Of a stretch of 64,000 nucleotides of DNA, positions 57,535-64,000 are shown one piece after another. The stretch is taken from assembly GCF_021917145.1 (NCBI RefSeq), contig NC_061064.1, positions 1,329,185-1,393,184 on the forward strand, written 5' to 3'. Position numbers and translations under genes: made by a program. The first letter of the stretch is position 1; every line of letters begins with the position of its first letter. The stretch comes from Hypomesus transpacificus (lineage: Eukaryota; Chordata; Actinopteri; Osmeriformes; Osmeridae). A model generated the notes under the pieces. The model saw only the letters and a program-made list of their open reading frames with translations, was not told where the DNA came from and made no database searches.

Positions 57535-58150
57535 TGTGTGACAGGATTCAAACCTAAGTCTGTACAAACTATCCCCTGAATCTTAAGTCCGACTTTAGTT
57601 GTTTGGAGACTTAACTCTAGCCCCGGGTGACTTAAGAATGTTCTCATACACAACCTCTCACCTACTGCATACGCACTCTGTAGGCTACAGTCCCTGCTAA
57701 ATAGATGGGTCAGTCTTAACTCAAGTTATCATCAGGGTCAACAATGGAAGTAAGGTCAATAAATAATGAAAGAGGATTGCTAATTGCCTGACACCTTGAA
57801 TGTTGTCAATCTGGTGTGGTAAAACACCTATAAAAAATGCATTTGGTTAAGGATTTTTAATGATACGCCTACAGTGTTTGTGTTTTCTACTCCAAAATGT
57901 TATAACGATCAAACAAACTGCGACTGATCAATGCGCCTTGCTTTGGGTGAACCATCCGCTACAAACCGGAGTTTAGATATCTCAATATGACTTAAATTGT
58001 GCCGTACGCCTGTAGTATCGTCTTCGCGTTATCTTTTTTTCTGACTGAGTATACTTCAGTGGTGTTGCACAGCCGGTTGCTAATGATGTCGTTTGCCAAG
58101 TATTGAGCTACCGACTGACCTACTTTCCCCTGTTCTCAGCGACTCAGTGC
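57535..58150. other. No recognised feature
   Basis: Sequence between the hAT element and the candidate TATA-containing promoter; nothing supportable seen. Confidence 0.5.
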
Positions 58151-58452
58151 TGTTTATAAGAGACTGCCAACGGAGTATGTTGAGTGTGACAGAAGGACTG
58201 AGGAAAAAGCCAACAAGCACAACTCATGGAATTGTTTAGTGATAGTCTTTTATAATAAGTATTTCGGGCTATTTCGAATTTGTATTTATAATAGACCCTC
58301 GCACAGCTAGGTTATCTCTTCGTAATTATTTGCGGTGAGCTGGCTAACCTACTTGGCTCTGAGCGAATTACATCGGCAATGTTGTAAAACGAGTAGGCAA
58401 CCTTTCAAAGTAAAGTATGTATCTGTAAGTCAAAGAAAGTCCAGTCTTCAAG
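58151..58452 (+). promoter_or_regulatory. Candidate TATA promoter and non-coding first exon of npas2
   Basis: TGTTTATAAGAG at about 58152-58163 resembles a TATA box. About 270 bases on, AGTCTTCAAG|GTATGT is a good donor at 58452. Together they suggest an untranslated first exon in the direction of npas2. No transcript evidence is available. Confidence 0.35.
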
Positions 58453-61124
58453 GTATGTAATGTACTCTGTCGATTTATTACATTTAAACGTGATGTTATA
58501 GTTATTTCAATTGCATGCGTGTTGAAATGTCATACTCGGAATTGTCGCAATTTAGGTGTCAAAACATGACATTTTCCTTTTAAAAGCGTTCGGTTTTCGC
58601 AACCAAACTAGAGAAGCGCTCGTTTCTATTAGCATATTCCGGATATAGGTTAATAATTGCCTTAAAGGCCAAACGTAAGCTCACTGTGAGCAAAGCAACC
58701 ATGGTGTGAAATATTTCTCGTAATGTTGATCATTAGCCTACAAGGTTTTCACTTGACATAAATTGAGCATTATAACCAAATAAACTGGAGATATCTAGTT
58801 CCAATTAACGCTACTCCTGTGTGTGCAATATTGAATATTGTAATCAATTATCTGACTGTCACAAACGGTGCACCCTGAATGCCGAGGTTTTTGGTCCTGG
58901 CATGGTTGTGAATCATAGTGCGAATACATGTCCAGTTTATCTGACTTGACTGTATTTGATGTTTTATCCTCAACGATCTAGCATACAATTGGTTTGTTTT
59001 CTAGTATGGTTGGATATGGAATTGTGAAACTGTGAAAGGCAAACTGACGAGTTACTTCTTGATGTAGCCTACAGGAGAAAAGATTTGCCATCTCACTGAA
59101 TCATGGTTCGGGAAGGTTGTTGAGTGTGTAAATATCCCTCCACAATGTGATGCCCCAAGGAATCGTTGAAGGTGTAGCTGGGGTTAGAGGTCACTTCCTA
59201 TTCACTGCAGTTTGACACTGAGGACCAACGACTCGCTGTTCCGTTTCCATTGCAGTAAGACAGGTTTCATTACCTATCTTACACTCCAAATGTGAGGTGC
59301 TATTATGGGTTATTCCTGCTATCACACGCCCCCATGATAGAGCTGGTTTGTTTAATCATCCGCAATCCGCATTAATATAGCCCTCATTCACCCATGTCTT
59401 GTGCTTCAGCGCCTCAGAAAACCCTGGGAGGAGCAGCTGCTGGGGTAAGGATTGAATTTTGATGTAGAAAATGTTCTAGTTATGATCATAAAAAAAAGAA
59501 TATTGTTATTTCTACCTGCAACCAAAACAGTTATGTTTCCACAAGGTTCCTGCAGGTTAGGACAGTTTAGTTTCTCAAAGAGAGTAGTTCACGTTGCACT
59601 CAAATGATTGCACAGAGCCACCTGTGTGTAATTTTAGTTATTTTATCCTCGTTCTGTATCCAGGGTCAACCAGAGAAAGAAGTTGGGCAGATCATTCAAT
59701 ACAGTGCATAAAATACAAACAAATCGTTGATTTGGTCCAATGAAATTTGTGCACATTATCAATCTCAAGGGGAAGATATTTACATTGACTTTATTGACAG
59801 TAGTCTATTCAACACTGCTGAATATCCATCTTTTTTGTCCCAGTGTACAGCTCCTTACTGTCCATCCCAGTAGCACATATGACTTTCATTTAGAGGAAGA
59901 AGACTGAAATGTAATATCTCAACATGTTCCATCAAAGGCCACGTGTGTGTTTCTGTATATTAGTCATGTGGAATAAACCCTGTGTTCCAGCCCTGTGGAA
60001 ATGGGCACAGGTTTGCCGTTCTCAGACGCACAGAAAAACTAGGAACAATAAACAACCACCTACTGTCCCAGCAACGTAAACATTACACTCTTCAAAACAT
60101 GTCCATCCTTTGAAGCATGAGTATTTAATTTAACTGGATCCTAAAGATTTAAGTGTGTATGTGGTGCAAGAAAAAGGGGATGGTTGTCTCAATATCTGGG
60201 TAGAATGACGTCATCAGCTATGACAAAGAACTGGCAGGCTGTAACTTTGCTGTAGATTCAATTTGTTTTGATTTAGAGTTTGTGTTAAATACTATTTGAA
60301 ACTCACCGTACACAATCTTGCGATGTGGATATGGAATATGGATGTTCATCCATTATGGATGTTCATCCATATTCCCCTCTGGAGTGCAGGACATGGATTC
60401 ACATGATCTCATCTGCTGCAAGACCCCGTTGGGGTTTTTGTTAGTTAAGACACCTAAGGAGGAGGATCTGATGTTGGTGAAGGCTGTTCCTCTCCCCAGA
60501 GTTGATGCCCTGTGTTCAGATGCTGCCTTTGTGTTTGGGTCCTGTGGGAAGGAGCTGAATGAGGTGGCTCTCTCACTGCCTGTTATTACTGGTTATCAGA
60601 CGAGGTGTCAGCCTCTCACAGTTTTCTAGGTCAGATCACCTCCTTATGCTGGAACCAGGTGGTAACTGAAGATGTTAAACACACTTTCCTTACTGTCATT
60701 ACGAGTGATATGCCAGACTACAAGATTACAAAGCAGTAACATGCTGTTTAGTCAGACTGCCATACGCTCATCATTGCTAATGATGTTTCTGTATTCATAT
60801 TTATGATAGGATGTACTCTGTAGAAAAATACAAGCGTTCTTTGAATTCCTGTCTGCCCGACAACAGAGACGGTAGATCTGTTATCATTATATAAAATATG
60901 TTGGTGTGAATCATGAGTATGATAGGTTAGTGGAACTGTTCACCCCCCCCCCCCCACACACACACACACACATACACACCAACCAACCACACTTCTTCTA
61001 ACATCTGTCAGATCATTATAATCTCACGCCCAGTGTGCAGTGTATGGTGTACTGTGTTTGAGATACAGATTGCCTACAGGAATCTATGCTATACCTTAAA
61101 TATCTTACTCTTCTTTTTTCACAG
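58453..61124. other. Probable npas2 5' intron
   Basis: No conserved exon recognised. A plus-strand open frame at 60318-60629 (phrases such as GFLLVKTPKEEDLMLVKAVP) has protein-like composition but matches nothing I know. A poly(C)/CA run lies at about 60943-60972. Confidence 0.4.
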
Positions 61125-61313
61125 ATCTGGGTGTTTTTGCGTGCGACTCCAGGCTAGAGCAGGGGATCAGTCGTTTATTCAGAGGTGTTTCAGTGCAACC
61201 GACGCGGATGGGCTACGCCAGATGCCAGAGAGGGCCTGGATGGGAGAGGGAGTGAGAATGGACAACCTGTTAGACTTTGGAGGCCTCTGTCCGTCCAGCC
61301 GGAGAGAATGGGA
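61125..61313 (+). other. npas2 upstream exon, possibly coding
   Basis: Bordered by a TTTTTTCACAG acceptor and a perfect GTGAGT donor. It can be untranslated. Joined to the next exon, however, it is in frame with the conserved bHLH start. In-frame ATGs at 61222, 61240 and 61258 would add residues including MDNLLDFGGLCPSSRREW. Confidence 0.5.
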
Positions 61314-61439
61314 GTGAGTGTCCACTCTCGTGAATTAACTGTTTTTTATTTATTTATTATAACTGTGTAATTGTGTTTTGTGAACCACTGTAGTACCACT
61401 GCACCTGTAAGGAAACACTGTCAATGATGATATGGGTGG

Positions 61440-61600
61440 GGTGTGTGTTAGTGTGGTGTGTTTACTGTAGTGTGTTAGTGTGGTGTGTTAGTGTGGTGTG
61501 TTAGTGTGGTGTGTTTACTGTAGTGTGTTAGTGTAGTGTGTTTACTATGCTGTGTTTAGTGTAGTGTGTTAGTGTGGTGTGTTAGTGTGGTGGTGACGCT
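61440..61600. repeat. GTGTGTTAGTGTGGT repeat in npas2 intron
   Basis: Irregular 15-bp-scale repeats of TGTTAGTGTGGTG between exons 61125-61313 and 61652-61708. Confidence 0.85.
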
Positions 61601-61676
61601 GGTAGTCAGTAGAGCAACATTCCAACCTGTCTCCCTCCTTCTGACCTGCAGCACGAGCAGCTGTGTGGACGAGCTG

Positions 61677-63730
61677 ATGGATGAAGATGAGAAAGACAGG
61701 GCAAAGAGGTATTTCAGTGTGTGTGTGTGTGTGTGTGAGAGGGAGGGGGGGTCGGAGAGAGAGAGAGAGAGAGAGATGGGGAGAGGGAACAGAGGATGGG
61801 TCAGGGGAGTGGAAAGTAGGGAGTAGCTTACATTGCTTATAACACTGAGGTATGAGCTAAGTCGTCAACATGATAGGAATCATAGCCAGAAGTTCCATGA
61901 ACCTCCAAGGGCAAGTAGCCTATGATTGGAGGAAGGGAGAGGGGGAGAGGGAAGATAGGGTATAGAGACAGAGATTGTTCCCCTTGTTCAGCATGAGTAT
62001 AGAGTATTTGGTATGGCACTCTTATTGGACATAAAAGCTTTTACACTGTCGGCCATGACACTGTTGCCATGCCAATGTCAAGCCTTCCCCAAGTTGTCAG
62101 TGTCCAGAAATCTCTTTTCACCTGGCCACATCTAGCACAATGACAAGTGTTTAGTAAAGCTATTCTTTGCCAGACAGCTTACAGAAATGTCTCGGGAACG
62201 CGTGAAGAGCCTGTTCATCTAGGTCAAGACACTTTGGACTCGTCAGTAATGATGTACATAAGTCAACGAAAGTAGACTTTTGAATCCCAAATGACCTCAT
62301 GTTTTCACAGGAAAGTCGAGTGCACATTTATGAGGCTTGTGTGGGGTAAATGATCTAGCACTACAGAACTGAATTTACAGGGGGGAAAAAAGGTTACAAG
62401 ATGTATCGTAACGTGTGCAATTGCCCATAGGTTTATAAATGTGATCTGATTACTGATCTGTTGACAACATGCTTACTAGTGACAATGCTGGGGTGTCAAT
62501 GATCATCCATATTTTTAAATATGCCCCCTGTATTGTGTGAACATTCATTAACATTTGTGTTATTGACTGTCCTACCACCTTAAGCAACATGCAGGATGTC
62601 GTAGTGTGGGAGGAATTAACACATCCAGATAACGATGAGACTGTCGGCTGCGTTGCTTGACAGGCTAGCTGTTAGCGGTCTGTCTATAGTCACACTGGCT
62701 AGCTGTTAGCGGTCTGTCCATGGTCACGCTGGCTAGCTGTTAGCGGTCTGTCCATAGTCACGCTGTCTAGCTGTTAGCGGTCTGTCCATGGTCACGCTGG
62801 TTGGTAGTCGTGGGTTGAGAGGAGAGGATTGGCCGGGCTTTGAGACCAGTCATGTTGACCTGTCTTCTTCGTTGGCTCCTCTATTTTAAGGGCTTCACGT
62901 AACAAATCAGAGAAGAAGAGAAGAGACCAATTCAATGTGCTCATCAAGGAGTTGTGTACCATGCTCCAGGGCCAGGGTCACCCTCGCAAGATGGACAAGT
63001 CCACCATCCTGCAGAGAACCATCGATTTCCTGCAGAAACAAAAAGGTAGGAGGTTATTGTGACTGGACGGTTGTGGATTATTACAGAGAAAACCCCTCAA
63101 CTGACCTGTTGTGTGCACAGTGTGTGTGTGTGTGCATGGTGTGTGTGTTTGTGCATGGTGTGTGTGTGTGTGCACGGTGTGTGTGTGTGTGCACAGTGTG
63201 TGTGCGTGTGCACAGTGTGTGTGTGTGTGCATGGTGTGTGTCTGAGCGTAGGGTGTAAGGATTGTGAAAAGAGAGAGTGCTCACTGTCCTAGTAAAAGCC
63301 CCAAGAAAGCGTGGGATGCAGGGGCAGAACCTGAGAGGGTAGATGGTGAGCTGGTAGCTGCGCTCGCCGGACAGAGAGATAAACGAGAGGAGTAGTTTAC
63401 CACTGGAGCGGACTCAAGAGCCTCAGCACTGTCAGAATCAAGGGCACAGCTGTCAGTGTTTACCAGATGGCAGTCAGACTGAAACATTCCTGATCTTTCA
63501 TGTTCCATCAACTCTCTTCCTCCTCCGTTCCCTCCGTGGCTGCAGTGAGAGAGGCTGGTCTGAGGTGTTGCTCGCCCACCTTTGGCAGCCTCCTGGAGGC
63601 GTGGCCTAAGCTGATTCTCTTTCTGTCCTCTCTTCCAGAAATCACGGCCCAGACAGAGATGTGTGAGATCAGGCAGGACTGGAAGCCTTCCTTCCTCAGT
63701 AATGAGGAGTTCACCCAGTTGATGCTCGAG
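61677..63730 (+). CDS. npas2: NPAS2-like circadian bHLH-PAS factor, 5' part
   Basis: Coding exons: 61652-61708 (ATG at 61677), 62891-63045 and 63639-63730; the rest lies beyond the window. NPAS2 pairs with BMAL1 and binds E-boxes to drive clock genes. The protein starts [20 protein letters not shown], as in mammalian NPAS2, with basic region [13 protein letters not shown], helix 1 ([10 protein letters not shown]), helix 2 ([16 protein letters not shown]) and the start of PAS-A ([20 protein letters not shown]). NPAS2 is preferred over CLOCK because of [18 protein letters not shown] has EEDDKDKAKRVS. The HLH loop (QGQGHPRK) is two residues longer than in mammals. Splice phases are 2, 1 and 0. 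An in-frame upstream exon may extend the N-terminus. The last donor (63731) coincides with a SINE target duplication. Confidence 0.9.
61717..61785. repeat. GT and GAGA microsatellites after npas2 exon
   Basis: (GT)n at 61717-61736 then GA-rich run to about 61785, directly downstream of the donor at 61709. Confidence 0.85.
61855..61932 (-). pseudogene. Inverted PAS-B exon fragment of a CLOCK/NPAS2 gene
   Basis: The minus strand reads [20 protein letters not shown] followed by HVDDLA. This matches the PAS-B segment of CLOCK/NPAS2 proteins (pattern [21 protein letters not shown] followed by V/I-DDLE). It lies inside the npas2 intron between 61709 and 62890, in the opposite orientation to npas2. 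Flanking codons on both sides lose similarity at once, and on its 5' side the sequence is a CCCTCTCCC pyrimidine tract that could be an old polypyrimidine tract. It looks like a duplicated, inverted exon scrap, not a working exon. Confidence 0.75.
62664..62800. repeat. 34-bp tandem repeat, four copies
   Basis: Unit GCTGGCTAGCTGTTAGCGGT plus CTGTCCATGGTCAC repeated four times with minor changes, about 90 bases before the npas2 exon at 62891. Confidence 0.9.
63115..63245. repeat. GTGTGTGCACGGTGTG microsatellite-like repeat
   Basis: TG-rich repeats with GTGCATGG/GTGCACAG interruptions in the npas2 intron. Open frames on both strands are products of the repeat. Confidence 0.9.
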
Positions 63731-63743
63731 GTAAAAACCCTGG

Positions 63744-63820
63744 GGGGTCAGATGGCTGAGCGGTTAGGGAATCAGGCTATTAATCAGAAGATTGCCTGTT
63801 TGATTCCCGGCCGTGCAAAT
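63744..63820 (+). mobile_element. Short tRNA-derived SINE head with perfect 13-bp TSD
   Basis: A 77-base insert with A box (TGGCTGAGCGGTTA) and degenerate B box (GTTTGATTCC), the same family head as the SINE at 22170-22363 but lacking body and tail. The flanks GTAAAAACCCTGG at 63731-63743 and 63821-63833 are identical. The left copy is the splice donor and intron start of npas2 exon 63639-63730. Confidence 0.9.
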
Positions 63821-63867
63821 GTAAAAACCCTGGCACCCCGTTGACCCTGGATTTCCCAAGTAAGGTG

Positions 63868-63928
63868 GGGGGATTTGAACCAAGGAGTTCTTGTTCCACA
63901 GGCAAACGCTCTAACCGCTGATATATAC
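63868..63928 (-). mobile_element. Second tRNA-like (SINE) relic
   Basis: The minus strand reads a partial A box (TCAGCGGTTAGAGCG), an anticodon-arm-like stretch and a B box (GGTTCAAATCC). The 5' acceptor-stem part is lost, so it is a tRNA-derived repeat rather than a gene. Confidence 0.55.
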
Positions 63929-64000
63929 CCATGACCAATATGGAATTATGTAAGACGGTTTCTCAGTGTTGACTAAGTCAAGCTACAGAACTTTCTAGCT

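Overview
The window is vertebrate nuclear DNA and almost certainly comes from a teleost fish. All genes are split by GT-AG introns (two GC-AG introns are proposed). Microsatellites and minisatellites are dense, and tRNA-derived SINEs and hAT-type elements of fish style are present. The gene content is NUFIP2, GLRA4, AIFM1, NONO, VMA21 and NPAS2 homologues. Species cannot be fixed from the sequence alone. I rebuilt exons by hand from family conservation and splice sites; every complete model sums to a whole number of codons.

Layout. 1-4140: TG repeat and sequence without a recognisable gene. 4140-12967 (minus): nufip2 with a probable very long 3' UTR carrying a C48 and a G34 tract. 13789-14403 (plus): an interspersed repeat, then a broken 3' fragment of a dystrophin-related (DRP2-like) gene. 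15947-22879 (minus): complete nine-exon glra4, with several introns filled by minisatellites. 24354-34495 (minus): complete aifm1 whose linker is enlarged by five extra symmetric exons, one of them a coding tandem repeat. 35167-39157 (minus): complete nono. 40047-41854 (minus): a conserved uncharacterised 288-residue protein gene. 42902-43848 (plus): vma21, diverging from the previous gene across about 1 kb. 46040-63730 (plus): probable 5' exons, then the bHLH and early PAS-A exons of an NPAS2-like clock gene that runs off the right edge. Its long upstream region holds a 1.57 kb minisatellite, two DNA transposons with target-site duplications, and inside one intron an inverted scrap of a PAS-B exon.

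The genes do not form one pathway: ligand-gated chloride channel (glra4), mitochondrial oxidoreductase (aifm1), nuclear RNA-binding paraspeckle protein (nono), V-ATPase assembly factor (vma21), RNA-binding/stress-granule factor (nufip2) and circadian transcription factor (npas2). Four of them (glra4, aifm1, nono, vma21), plus the DRP2-like relic, have human counterparts on the X chromosome, so much of the window looks like a piece of an ancestral block now spread over human X. I did not find a new multi-gene system. The most unusual items are the enlarged aifm1 linker, the inverted PAS-B fragment, the duplicated nono splice-donor region, the SINE sitting at an npas2 donor, and the uncharacterised gene.
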